Shown: positions 23,313-33,988 of the stretch, in pieces
Position numbering within the stretch: the stretch's first letter is position 1
Layout: each line of letters begins with the position of its first letter
DNA from: Coenobita brevimanus
Lineage: Eukaryota; Arthropoda; Malacostraca; Decapoda; Coenobitidae
Assembly: GCA_032717465.1 (NCBI GenBank)
Contig: CM064632.1
Coordinates: 24,368,611-24,432,610, forward strand
Direction of reading: 5' to 3'
DNA: 64,000 bases
The notes under the pieces: generated by a model
The model's database searches: none
What the model was told of the DNA's origin: nothing
The model's input: only the letters and a program-made list of their open reading frames with translations
Made by a program: the position numbers and the translations under genes

Positions 23313-23477
23313 GTATTTATTTATGTATATCTGAGGAAAACACCATCGTTGAACAATTGTCCCATTCCTAGTCCACAAATGAACCCTGTCACTGAGGTTG
23401 GTGAAATTTCTTACATTTTTCAGGCTAACACAAGAGATTTCGTTCAACTAAGAGAGTCCGGGGACGAGTTTAAATTA

Positions 23478-23617
23478 TTTTTGCTACCTACAGACGATTT
23501 TATACAGCTTCAGATCTTTCATGCTGAAGGGGTCGATGAAGGGTACTTGTAACCCCTACGTCTCTAAATATCTCCCTCAAGCTGAGGAAAATCGTCTGAA
23601 AGTAGAAGGAATTAATC
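23478..23617. mobile_element. MITE family C, full copy
   Basis: The left end CTACAGACGATTTTATACAG and right end GAGGAAAATCGTCTGAAAG are inverted across about 135 bp. The inner sequence GAAGGGGTCGATGAAGG recurs beside most other copies (19140, 24340, 41912 areas). No coding frame. Probably a small foldback or MITE-like element. Confidence 0.6.
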
Positions 23618-23639
23618 ACTATGTACTTAAATAGACTAG

Positions 23640-23801
23640 CCTAGTAGGGTTAAAAACAGTCTTGAACAATCTTTTCCTTGCTGGCCATACACTTAAGATT
23701 TATATTAAGATTAACCCAAGACAATTTTCTTTAGCTGAGAGAACGCCCCTTGCTCTGTAAAAATTCACAGTCAAGGTACGTTAAATTCATCTATTGATGG
23801 A

Positions 23802-23844
<43 letters not shown>

Positions 23845-24440
23845 GGAGTTGAAACCATTCTTCTCTTCAGTCTGAGAATTTTTACACTGGCTCCTATGAC
23901 ACATTCAACTTAATTAAATCGTCTGACGCTATCTAGAATTAAATCCTAGAGTTGTCGTGACCGTGAGAGGATTAATGGAGGTCTTTAGCAATCCATGTAA
24001 TATAGAAAATCACAAGGCTAAATTAAAGTCTTTTAGTGGTAGCAAGAATAATGATACAAACACAGGTAAACTATAAATGAATTAATACATGAATAAATAA
24101 ATAAATAAATAAATATGTAAATCAGTAGGTAAATAAGTAGATAGATAAGTACGTGACTAAATAGACAGATAAATAAATAAATATATGAAATCAAATAAAG
24201 AATAATTCCTTTAAAAATTACTTACTGAAACCATGGTCCTTCTCACAGCATGCAGATTTCACGAGGATTTATTTTTTATTTCTCTCGCTGCTTTCAGACG
24301 ATTTGCTTTTGCTTTGGAAGTGTGTCCCGTTCTGAGGGGGTTGATGAAGGCTTTACTAAAACCCCACCTGTGAGAAAAGTCTCGCATAAAACGAAAAAAA
24401 AAAAATGAAGAGGAAGAATGACAAATAACACAACTGACTC
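23640..24440. other. Unassigned sequence with (ATA)n and a partial family C
   Basis: (AAT)n at about 23803-23845, AAATA runs at 24090-24190, and a diverged family C segment at about 24285-24375 (TTTCAGACGATTTGC, then GGGGTTGATGAAGGC). No gene seen. Confidence 0.45.
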
Positions 24441-24443
24441 TCG

Positions 24444-24657
24444 ACTATACTCATTTTACACTAACTTGGGCCAGATTTTTTCCCCCACTTTGCAGCTTAT
24501 TTTATGTAGCTCAGAGGCAGAAAGACATACTCAGAATCCTTTCCATTACACCTCCTCGTGACTAGCATCGTATTTTACTGTTAATCTGTTGTTTTAACTA
24601 AGCATTCAACATGGAAGGATGGAATATTTAAGCCAGGTTAGAGTAAAAGTAGTATAG
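24444..24657. mobile_element. MITE family B, copy 3
   Basis: One of the best preserved copies. The left end CTATACTCATTTTACACTAA then CTTGGGCC is matched in inverted form by the right end GGTTAGAGTAAAAGTAGTATAG. Length is 214 bp. The terminal inverted repeat is best defined from this copy together with that at 27692-27910. Confidence 0.75.
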
Positions 24658-24685
24658 ATTAAAAACGCCAGAGTGGCTGAAGATT

Positions 24686-24722
24686 TTTTTTTTGGGGGGG
24701 GGGGGGGGCGGGGCGGGGCACA
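24686..24722. repeat. T-run next to a G-run
   Basis: A run of about nine T is followed by about 16 G and then CGGGGCGGGGC. It is the only long G homopolymer in the window and could fold as a G-quadruplex. Confidence 0.8.
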
Positions 24723-25073
24723 TAATTTTAACTCAGATTTTTCTTCAAGACGAAGTAATTTTCTGTCGTGGATCTTGCAAACATTTTTACTCAAGAAAAT
24801 TCACGAAATAAAATTGATTCCTGGGACATTTTGTACTGGCTTTTGGTGTAGAATTTAACCTGTCTGTACGTAAAACCAAATTTATTAAAATTGTTTGAGG
24901 ATACCGAGAATGAGGGAAGAAGTACGTCATTGGAGTGAAGAGGCTAAGCTGTATAAAAATTGTTATGGGTTAGTAACTGTAATACTATCTTGATATGAAA
25001 GCGAAAAAAAAGGGAGATACTAAAATCGATATCGTGTTCACAGTCTGTAACCTTCATTCTTTCTGCACTAGCA

Positions 25074-25182
25074 TGTATTATTATTATTATTATTATTATT
25101 ATGACCACCCCGTTTGGGATACATGGCGTCTGGCAATGGATGGATGGATGGATTATTATTATTATTATTATTATTATTATTT
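25074..25182 (+). mobile_element. Minimal RTE LINE 3' end inside an (ATT)n array
   Basis: GACCACCCCGTTTGGGATAC, then GGCGTCTGGCAATGG and (ATGG)n, parallels the last 40 bp of the RTE LINE at 5389-6230 (GGCCACCCCAAACGGGATTG, GGCGTCTGGCAATAG, (ATAG)n). It is a severely truncated insertion of a sister subfamily. (ATT)n lies on both sides (25077-25101 and 25153-25181). Confidence 0.7.
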
Positions 25183-25655
25183 CCACTCCTCCTACATCTA
25201 TCCCTCTCTCCCTTTTCTCTTCCCCCCTTTTCTGTTCCCTTTTTCACCTGCTTTCCCCATTTCCCTTTCTACCTCCTCTCCTTTCACCCTCCAGTTATTT
25301 CCCCCTATTGCACAGGGGATTGGCCGCATATTCCTCGCATTTTCCTCGTCAATGGGGCGATTTTGGAAAACCTGAATGAATCTATAAGGGTCTGTGGGGG
25401 GCTGTAATACGGTCTTTAATAAGGTCTATAATAAAGTCTGTAATAAGAGTCTGTGGGGCCTATAATAAGGTCGGTGAATAGGGGCAGTGAACGGAAGCTT
25501 GGCCCAGTAAGGAGGGACTAAATCACACTGTCTACGTTTCAGTGGCACCAAATATCGTGGTAAATTTGTAAGCTATATTTCTGGTGAATGAAATCTTGTG
25601 GAATTTGATAGAACGAGGGAAGTAAATAGTGGTGGCGGTAGTGCTGGTGGTGGTG
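25183..25655. other. Unassigned sequence, no gene seen
   Basis: Pyrimidine-rich at first (25190-25310), then short imperfect repeats of TAATAAGGTCTATAATAAAG at 25405-25475. Confidence 0.4.
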
Positions 25656-25694
25656 GTGGAGGAGGAGGAGGAGGAGGAGGAGGAGGAGGAGGAC
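25656..25694. repeat. (GGA)n microsatellite
   Basis: GGA trinucleotide run, about 13 units. Confidence 0.95.
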
Positions 25695-26009
25695 ACTAAT
25701 ATCCATCTACTTCATTACCATAAATAAAGAAAAAGTGAACAATAACTTTTGAAACCAAATAATGCGCCCATGAAAACCCAGGATATTTTTCAGGATAATG
25801 CGTAAGAGTTTCATAATTATTCGGTTTCAAAGTGGAACTATATACCTGAACGCACCTGTACCTGCGAGTGTTAATTAGCCGTATTTTCAGGTACATTTTT
25901 TACTCTTGCCGTATTTCAGGGAGTACGATTGCAGCGCTTGGAGGAACACTGTAGGATTTCCAGTCGAACAGGATAAACGGTTGTCCAGCTTATGTCAACA
26001 GAGAGCCAG

Positions 26010-26075
26010 ATATACAGTCTCTCTCTCTCTCTCTCTCTCTCCTTCTTATTTTCCTCCTCCTCCTCCTCCTCCTTC
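26010..26075. repeat. (CT)n and (CTC)n run
   Basis: CT repeat at 26018-26042 followed by a CTC-rich run to about 26072. Confidence 0.9.
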
Positions 26076-26300
26076 GTTTAGGTCCACCATCGTACTGCTA
26101 GGTGAAGGACGTTGGGGCAACACGCTGCTCCCACCAGTCTGAGCGGCTGAAGAATCAAGCTCCGGTTCCTGCATCAGAGATCAAACACGTCTTTGCCTCC
26201 TGTATCGTTCTGTGCCGTATTTATTTATCAGGAATACCAAGGACGTTCCACAATTGATCGTCTAGTTTAAGTGTTGTTTCTCATGTTGATTAAAGATTTT

Positions 26301-26513
26301 CGTGGTATTTTCATTGGTCAGGGACGCTACCTAACACCTTTTCCTAGCCGGTTTATATTTGCTTATAGCTTTCATTATCAATCCCTTATGTGTTATTCCT
26401 GACTACTATGTTGGCGTTAAAAAGATGTTGACAGCATACAAAGTGTAGAATGGAAAACAAATCGGTCAGGAAAGTATGTTAGGGAGCATCCTTAATTATC
26501 GAAATTACTGCTC
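26301..26513. mobile_element. MITE family A, copy 3
   Basis: The left arm CTACCTAACACCTTTTCC and right arm GGAAAGTATGTTAGGGAG are inverted. The core has CTTATGTGTTATTCCTGA. It is more diverged than copy 4, which begins only about 15 bp further on. Confidence 0.6.
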
Positions 26514-26527
26514 TTATGACTTACAGG

Positions 26528-26740
26528 CCGGTATTCTTTTCGACTAAGGAAACTCCCTAACACCTCTTCCTTAGCGGTTTATTCATTATGTTACTACATT
26601 CATTTGTGTTGCTTAAATCATTCTAATATCGTCATCCTCAGCATTAATAACGTACAAAATGATATTAACTGGCCGGATCAAAAAATAAATCGCTGAGGAT
26701 GAGGTGCTAGGGAGCCTCAGTAACCGACGAAAATACGGGC
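26528..26740. mobile_element. MITE family A, copy 4
   Basis: Well preserved: left end GGTATTCTTTTCGAC and right end GTCG/GAAAATAC are inverted. The inner arms are CTCCCTAACACCTCTTCC with TTAGCGGTTTATT, against AATAAATCGCTGAGGATGAG and GTGCTAGGGAG. Length is about 213 bp. Confidence 0.75.
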
Positions 26741-26872
26741 TTGCACCCCCCCCCTCTCTCTCTGAAGAAAAAAAGTCAGGAGATACTAGAATGAGAAGAC
26801 CTCTTTGGGCTGAAAATATTAAGTAAAGGACCATTAAATGTAGAAGGTGTATATTTTTTTTCGTTAGTTTTA

Positions 26873-26873
26873 C

Positions 26874-26917
<44 letters not shown>

Positions 26918-26980
26918 GAGGAGCATCTGTGTGCGGCTCAACCATCATTAACCCTGCCCTTCACAACCACCATTATTGAT

Positions 26981-27020
<40 letters not shown>

Positions 27021-27061
27021 TTTCAGTAAGAAGTACTTAAGATTTTGGAAGTCACATCTAT

Positions 27062-27103
<42 letters not shown>
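26873..27103. repeat. (GT)n, (GA)n and (CT)n microsatellites
   Basis: GT run 26876-26914, GA run 26984-27020, CT run 27065-27103. Confidence 0.9.
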
Positions 27104-27104
<1 letters not shown>

Positions 27105-27106
<2 letters not shown>

Positions 27107-27690
27107 CTTCCCAATCGCCAGCATAAATTAATGATCAGTATTAGAAAAATCAACAAAAATAAATAAGTGGCATATATACTCTGAGCCAGAAGTGGACACA
27201 GTAAGATATTTTTGAAGGTAATATTGAAGTTTTTAAAGGTGTTTCTGCTGCCTTGGAGGACATGAGTTCGGTCCTAGGCTGGGATAGGGAACTCGTTTTA
27301 TTATTCCGAATTTCGAACAGACTTTATTGATTTTTCACAAGACCCTCCGCCATGTCATAAGCACAGCCCGCTAATACCTTCCCATCAGACGAATGAAACA
27401 ATCCCGTCATGTATTCAGTATGCACGGTCGGTATTAGTGTAGAAGTTGTGACATGTAAAGGTCTGTGACACATATTAGAACTCAGGGCCTAGGAGGAACA
27501 AGCTGTCAGACCTTCATCCAAAATCGTACACATTGAGAAAATTATCGAAAAGGAAAAAAAAAAAAAAAAAAAAACAGCCAGAAGTGGATACATCTTGGAG
27601 TGTTAATTTACATCCTTATCAAGGTATATAAGTACGTAATTCACACCACTATCTTACGTTGCCTAATTAACCTGTGATACAAAAAGAAGT
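27105..27690. other. Unassigned sequence, no gene seen
   Basis: Contains an A-run of about 22 at 27557-27579. CCAGAAGTGGACACA (27190) and CCAGAAGTGGATACA (27577) repeat about 390 bp apart in the same orientation. Confidence 0.4.
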
Positions 27691-27691
27691 T

Positions 27692-27910
27692 TAATTACAC
27701 CCTTTTTACCTTAACTTGGCCCAGATTTTCGTCTTTTTGCAACCTATTTCATAAAGCTCAGAATAAGACAATACTGCGGCTCTACTTTGTTTTCATAACA
27801 CTTCTTCATGACTAGCAACATCATAATCAAGTGTTCATTTATTGTTACAGTTCTGCATTGAAGGTGGAGAGATGGTAATTTTAGGCCAAGTTAGAGTAAG
27901 AAGAGTATAG
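27692..27910. mobile_element. MITE family B, copy 4
   Basis: Left end CTTTTTACCTTAACTTGGCC, right end GGCCAAGTTAGAGTAAGAAG then AGTATAG. Internal landmarks TTTTCGTC, GCGGCTCTACTTTG and ACTTCTTCATGACTAGCAAC match the other copies. Confidence 0.75.
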
Positions 27911-28086
<176 letters not shown>

Positions 28087-28094
28087 TGTTAAGC

Positions 28095-28192
28095 ACAGGA
28101 GAATTTTGAAGCCGTAGGGGATTAGATATAGCATTCATTAACCCTGCCACTGCTGGGTTGCTGTCCTTGCTGAAGAAAATCGTCGGGTGGGA
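28095..28192. mobile_element. Partial MITE family C
   Basis: TAGATATAGCATTCATTAAC and the terminal GAAGAAAATCGTCGG match parts of the full copies at 23478 and 41862. Confidence 0.45.
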
Positions 28193-28269
28193 AAAAAAAA
28201 GAATGATAATACTTCGGTCCTCTTCAGTATTTTTCTTATCAGAATAACCATGTCTGCGATTCGATGTGT

Positions 28270-28545
28270 GTGTAATTATGAGCAACGATTGTGTGTAAGT
28301 AGCAAACAATGTGAGCCTTTATACATGTCAGTATGAGTGTAATTATCAACAACGAGTGTGTATAAATAACTAACAACGTAAACCTGTATACACATCAGTA
28401 TGAGTGTAATAATCAGCAACGAGTGTGTGTAAATAACTGTCAGCGTAAACCTGTATACACGTCAGTATGGGTGTAATTATCAACAACGAGTGTTTGTAAA
28501 TAACTAACAACGTAAACCTGTATACACGTCAGAATGAATGTTATT
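28270..28545. repeat. 67-bp tandem array, left part
   Basis: The unit start GTGTAATTAT or a close variant occurs at 28270, 28337, 28404, 28471 and 28538, exactly 67 bp apart. The fifth unit is cut after 8 bp by the LTR element. The array resumes in phase at 37594. Confidence 0.92.
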
Positions 28546-29581
28546 TGTCACGAGTTGGCGCGATTAAATATTTGAATAAACTCGTGACATTAACTTTGGT
28601 GGGAAACCGCGAATTCTAGTGGAATCCCAGTATTTATCACTCAGTTTAACCGCCACGTATTCACCCGATCGGGAGTGTTTTTCAGGACATTTTTCACTAT
28701 TTCAAAAGTGATCGTCCTTGTGCGTTTGCTGAGTGAATTGCGGGTGTGTATCGCTCACACTCGTTGGCCGTTAGCAAGTGCGGCCACGACACTCACCTCT
28801 CTCCCACAATTTGAATCAGTCAAGATTTGAGCGCCGTGGAAACAGGTAGTGTGTGTGGCAGCGTCCTTCCTCAGCAACGACGCCTAGTTCCCGCCGCAGC
28901 CGTTGGATTCCCACCTAGCGTGATTGGCGAGAGGCTCAGCGTGTGCAGCGTCCTTCCTCAGCAACGAAGCCTAGTCATCTGCTTTGTCCACTTTTCTGAC
29001 CAGTATTTCTTTTCATTTTTTCCTAGGTTTAAGAGTTAGCTTTTGAGTGAGTGAGTGAGTGCAGTCTCCTTATTTGAATTCATTTTGAAACATGTAACAT
29101 AAATGTATTTCTTTGTAATCAATAAATTTAACAGTTCTTTTTCTTGAGCTTAATGTAATGTAAACTCGTGTTTTATTTCTCCATAAGCTTATTCTAGTTG
29201 TAGCTCCTAGTTTGCATAAATGCTTTGCATTATTCACAGCTGGTACTTAGGCCAGTCCTTTTTATTAACTTAAATCCGTTGTGCCATCTAGGAGTTAATT
29301 GCACCAGCAAGAATCTGTTTATCATTAATAGCATTATTGATTGTCAGGGGTGGAGTCACTTTCTCCAGAGGCCAACAGTACTAATAAACAGCACGTGTGA
29401 ATAATTAGACTCTGCTGTGTACTGTTGAGAAAGTTTATAAATTCTCGTCCTTAGAGAATCGGCAAAGTAAGTCGGCATAAAGTAATCATTGCTTGATTTT
29501 CACAAGACAATTCATTGTCCTGTTCTCAAGTATTATTGAATATTATTCTTTAATATAGCATACTCTCAAAACCCTGTGACA
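28546..29581 (+). repeat. 5' LTR of element 2
   Basis: It starts TGTCACGAGTT and within 45 bp has AACTCGTGACA, an 11-bp inverted repeat at the LTR edge. Inside, CAGCGTCCTTCCTCAGCAAC occurs twice, 91 bp apart (28859 and 28950 areas). It also contains the uninterrupted TTAA site (29328 area) that piggyBac hit in the 3' LTR. Confidence 0.92.
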
Positions 29582-29582
29582 C

Positions 29583-29590
29583 TGGCGACC
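29583..29590 (+). other. Primer-binding site of element 2
   Basis: TGGCGACC starts two bases after the 5' LTR and is identical to that of element 1. Confidence 0.75.
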
Positions 29591-29900
29591 TTATTCCAGG
29601 ATATTAACTCCTAGCTCTAAAGCTATTCACGAGATAATACTCACTCACTCATACTTAGGTATTTATCATTAAAGTCTATAGGCACTATCTTACTGGTGAT
29701 TATTGATTCTGTTCTGTTAATTTACGTAATAGTTTTCACAGTCAGTTGTTTGTTTAATTTTCTTTCTTTACCAGTTTAATTAGATAAAAACTGGTCACCA
29801 CTAACCTGTGCCTATATTCTTTATTCTTGATTATTGGCATCTTTCTTTGCAAATTGCAGTCAGTACTGAGTCGCTAGTTTACTTAGATTGAGTTAGCATC

Positions 29901-31091
29901 ATGTCTACCAGCGTCTATGTACAGGAAGCTAAAGATATGGGGCTTACAGATCCAGAGAAAATAAAGGACTTTGTCCTCTCTTGGTTTAATTACGAGCAGC
30001 AACGCGAGCATGATGCTCGTGAAGAGTGTCGAAATCAGCGTGAGGAACGCGAAAAGGAGCGCGAATACGAGCGAGAACAGCACGAACACGAGCGAGAACA
30101 GCGTGAACACGAGCGGAAACAAAGCAAACTCGAGTTAGAACACGAACGAAAACAACGCGAACTCGAGTTAGAACACGAGCGAAAACAACGCGAACTCAAG
30201 TTAGAACATGAGTGAGAACAGCGTGAGGAACGAGAGAGAGAACGAGAACACGAACGTGCGGAGTGAGAAGCACGCAAAAAACATGAATTTGAAATGTTGA
30301 ACCTCAAGCGAGATTCCTTGGCTTCAGACACACCTGGTGCAGCTGGCCCAAGCTCCATGAGCGCTATCCCTTCACATATTATGGTGACCCCACACATCAA
30401 GCTTCCCCCATACAAGGAAGGTGAGCGAATCGAGACATACATAGCTCGTTTTGAAGACATGGCTCAACTTTACCAGCTGGATGATGCAGCTAAGCGGCGT
30501 CAGTTTCTTAGCTTGTTTGAGAGCCCTGCCCTCAATATTCTCCACAGAATTCGTGGAGACAATCTCACATATGAGATGATGAAGGCCGCACTCGTTAAAG
30601 CGTACAGTCTCACAGTTGATGACGCCGAGAGTCAGTTCATGAGGGCGCCTTTACAGGAAAAAAAGACTGCCGTTCAGTTTCTTGACCGACTTACTGCTTA
30701 CTTAGGCGAGTGGATGGGGAATGATGAAACTCCTTCCACGTGTGAGGGGATAATCGACCTTATGCTGTGCACGCAGCTAGAAAAGTCGTGGCCTACTGAA
30801 CTTATGGCTCAGCTTAAGATCTGCCAGGTAAAGGATGCCAGCCAAATGGTGGAGAAGGCTGACGCATTCTTTACTGCATACGGGTATCAAACTCGCAAGC
30901 AGTGTACCTGGAACAGAAAACCTGATAAATCTGGGAAACTATCTCAGACTGAACCCCAGCAACAAGGCCGTTCTCAGAATAATGGCCAAGGTCCAAAATC
31001 TCAGAAGAAGGACCAGGGGCAAAACACTCAGAAACCTGACTGGAAGCAGTACAAGTACCCTAACCAGCTGCAGTATCAGCCATGCAACTGA
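29901..31091 (+). pseudogene. Gag of element 2, with in-frame TGA stops
   Basis: Starts at ATG 29901. An N-terminal region leads to a Glu/Arg-rich coiled coil (about residues 35-130) built of 11-residue repeats such as ELEHERKQREL. A Gypsy-type capsid segment follows (YIARFEDMAQLYQLDD, then FLDRLTAYLGEWMG, then KADAFFTAYG). The C-terminus is Gln/Lys/Asn-rich with no clear CCHC knuckle. TGA stops lie at 30213-30215, 30264-30266 and 31089-31091, all in one reading frame with no frameshift. Neighbouring repeat units have CGA at the first stop position, so C-to-T decay is likely. Confidence 0.85.
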
Positions 31092-32300
31092 CCATCGGGA
31101 CTGTTCTTTTCAGCACCAGCTCAAGCGAATAGGAGGCAGGAGGCGAACGCAGCCTTCATTCCTCAACAGCAGCACGGTGGTCACGTCACTACCAATATGG
31201 GTACTCTACCACAGTTCTCTAGTCCCACAGTGACAGTGAACCCCCCTCCACAGATGGCCAGTGCTCCATCTCCCCAGGCAGTGAGTATGACCCCTCAGGT
31301 ATTTAATTCTCAGGGCACCATGTTTGCCGCATCATTTATTCAGCAGCCTAATCAGTGGCTAGCTGCTTCCTCCACAGGCCCTCCCACAGGTGACAGTACC
31401 TTCCTTGTTCAGCCAGGGTTTGTGGGAGACATTCCTGTGAAGGTCCTGAGAGACAATGGGTCCTCAGGTTGCTCCGTCAGGCAGAGTCTAGTTCGGCCTG
31501 AGGAGTATACAGGTCGACAGATCCAAGCTAACCTTATAGATGGATCAGTGAGATTGTTCCCTGAGGCACATATCCAGGTGGCATCTCCATTTTATACTGG
31601 TATGACAGTCGCAGTTGTCATACCAGAACCTTTATTTGACCTTATCATAGGCAATATTCCAGGTGCCAAGGATAGTTGCACTGAAGATGACACTACTCAG
31701 ACTTCGGCTGCAGTAACACGAGCCATGGCTGAGGCTCCAAACTGTGTCACCCCTGTGACCATTGAATCGCCGCGAGATCTGATGTGTAGCCAAGTTGTTG
31801 TTCAAGAACAACATTCTGACCCGACACTTGCTGCCATGCTGAAGAAACAAAAGGGTAGAGTGATTAAGTATTCACGGGGAGGTCAAGCCAAGTTCCTTCG
31901 TAAACAAGGACGGCTGTACCGTGAGTCACGAACACCCGAGGGCGAGGTTCGACTGCAGTTTGTCGTTCCTGGCAAGTACCGCCTAGCAGTGTCAGAATGG
32001 GGTCATTGTTCAGCCTCAGGAGGTCACATGGGCAAAAGGAAGACCCAGGGCCGTATCCGAGCTGACTTTTTCTGGCCAGAGATGGGACGAGAGACAGATA
32101 GCTTTGTGTGTTCCTGCAATGTGTGTCCACGTACCACTAATCAGGGATATGTCCTTCCTGCGCCATTTGAACCCACACCCATAATCTCTGAAGCAGTTGA
32201 GAGCAAGGGCATTGGTAATGTGGGTGCAGACCTGACGTCTCACCCATTGGCCCCACAGGACACAGTATGTCCAGGGCCTGTACATACATATGTACCGTAA
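31092..32300 (+). pseudogene. Protease and truncated integrase of element 2
   Basis: The reading frame is the same as Gag. The protease segment has LRDNGSSGCSV with the catalytic triplet DNG at 31452-31460 in place of DTG or DSG, then LFDLIIGNIPG. After a linker with VTRAMAEA (compare VTRAKSK in element 1) comes the integrase zinc-binding domain, GHCSASGGHMG through RADFFWPEMG to CSCNVC, at about 31999-32130. The frame stops at 32300 before any DDE catalytic core. Both the active-site change and the missing core argue for a non-autonomous element. Confidence 0.82.
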
Positions 32301-33193
32301 GTTAAGCGGGAAGTTTGAGAACGCCGCAGAGACAGTCCGTGGCTATGTATGAATTACCTTGTGGAACGTCTCGAGCTGTGGGCCTCTCTGAGGATTCCTG
32401 GAGAATGCACACTATCCAAACGAGTGTTCACACCCACAGTGGGTGTTAAAACGTGACCTGCCCAAGATTGCGTAGCGATTCTCAGCTTCCTGTCATTAAT
32501 CGTAAGTGTAGAGTTAGGTTAACCAGTAAACTGCCCGATCTAAGAGATTTGAGCAATTCAAGAACCGACACATTTCCTTGTTAATAAATTAGCTTAACCA
32601 GTAAACTACAAGGGTCCTGAGAGATTTTTGAATCCTAAGACTACGTTTCCTGGTTAATAATGACATAAGTACTGATTGCTAGGCAGAGAGAAAGAAATGA
32701 CACTTTTGATGCTCCACCTTGATTCCTTTCGCAGGTGCAGCTGGCGGGTGCAGTATTGCCGTGCAGAACAGCTGATCGTCCCTGACGCATGCTGGCGCCT
32801 TTTCTCTTCTGCCTCGTCGTCATCATTTATTATTGATTTGCATTATGTAATTTTACACGTAGGTACAGATACACCACAACTGTCATACCTACACCGTGTA
32901 TTACATACATTACGCTACATAACAATTAGTTGTTAATGTAAATGTAGTGAACTTTTCTCAGTTTGACCTGAGTACAGGATTTTTCACCGTCGTCACGGAG
33001 CTTTTCCCTCAAGCTTGCTTCTATTAACGTAAATACGAGGTTTTTTCGCTCACTGGCGACTATGACTTTCTCCTGTAGCAGGATAGCACACACACACAAC
33101 AGTGTGAATCTTATGTGACTGAATTAGGATTTATATGTATGTATATTGAAATTTTTTTCCTGAGAAAAAAAAATCATTTTTGATGGGGCATAA
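32301..33193. other. Non-coding remainder of element 2 internal region
   Basis: No RT, RNase H or integrase core is detectable. Two imperfect copies of a segment of about 75 bp starting TTAACCAGTAAACT occur at 32519 and 32594. The tract before the 3' LTR, TGATGGGGCATAA, could serve as polypurine tract. Confidence 0.55.
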
Positions 33194-33988
33194 TGTCACG
33201 AGTTGGCGCGATTAAGTATTTGAATAAACTCGTGACATTAACTTTGGTGGGAAACCGCGAATTCTAGCGGAATCCCAGTATTTACCACTCAGTTTAACTG
33301 CCAAGTATTCACCCGATCGGGAGTGTTTTTCAGGACATTTTTCACTATTTCATAAGTGATCGTCCTTGTGCACGATGTTAGCACTTTCGCTGAGTGAATT
33401 GTGGGTGTGTATCACTCACACTCATTGGCCGTTAGCAAGTGCGGCCACGACACTCGCCTCTCTCCCACAATTTGAATCAGTCAAGATTTGAGCGCCGTGT
33501 AAACAGGTAGTGTGTGTGGCAGCGTCCTTCCTCAGCAACGACGCCTAGTTCCCGCCACCGCCGTTGGATTCCCACCTAGTGTGATTGGCGAGAGGCTTAG
33601 CATGTGCAGCGTCCTCCTCAGCAACCACGCCCAGTCATCTGCTTTGTCCACTTTTCTGACCAGTATTTCTTTTTGTTTTTTCCTAGGTTTAAGAGTTAGC
33701 TTTTGAGTGAGCGAGTGAGTGTGATCTCCTTATTTGAATTCATTTTGAAACATGTAACGTAAATTTATTTCTTTGTAATCAATAAATTTAACAGTTCTTT
33801 TTCTTGAGCTTAATGTAATGTAAACTCGTGTTTTATTTCTCCATAAGCTTATTCTAGTTGTAGCTCCTAGTTTGCATAAATGCTTTGCGTTATTCACAAC
33901 TGGTACTTAGGCCAGTCCTTTTTATTAACTTAAATCCGTTGTGCCATCTAGGAGTTAATTGCACCAGCAAGAATCTGTTTATCATTAA
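33194..33988 (+). repeat. 3' LTR of element 2, left part
   Basis: Matches the 5' LTR up to the TTAA where piggyBac is inserted. It carries a 14-bp insertion relative to the 5' LTR around GTGCACGATGTTAGCAC (33367-33383). Confidence 0.9.

Noticed and set aside
28270..28545. Regular 67-bp repeats as a possible CRISPR array
   Set aside because: The whole unit is repeated, with no unique spacers, and the context is eukaryotic; it is an ordinary tandem array.
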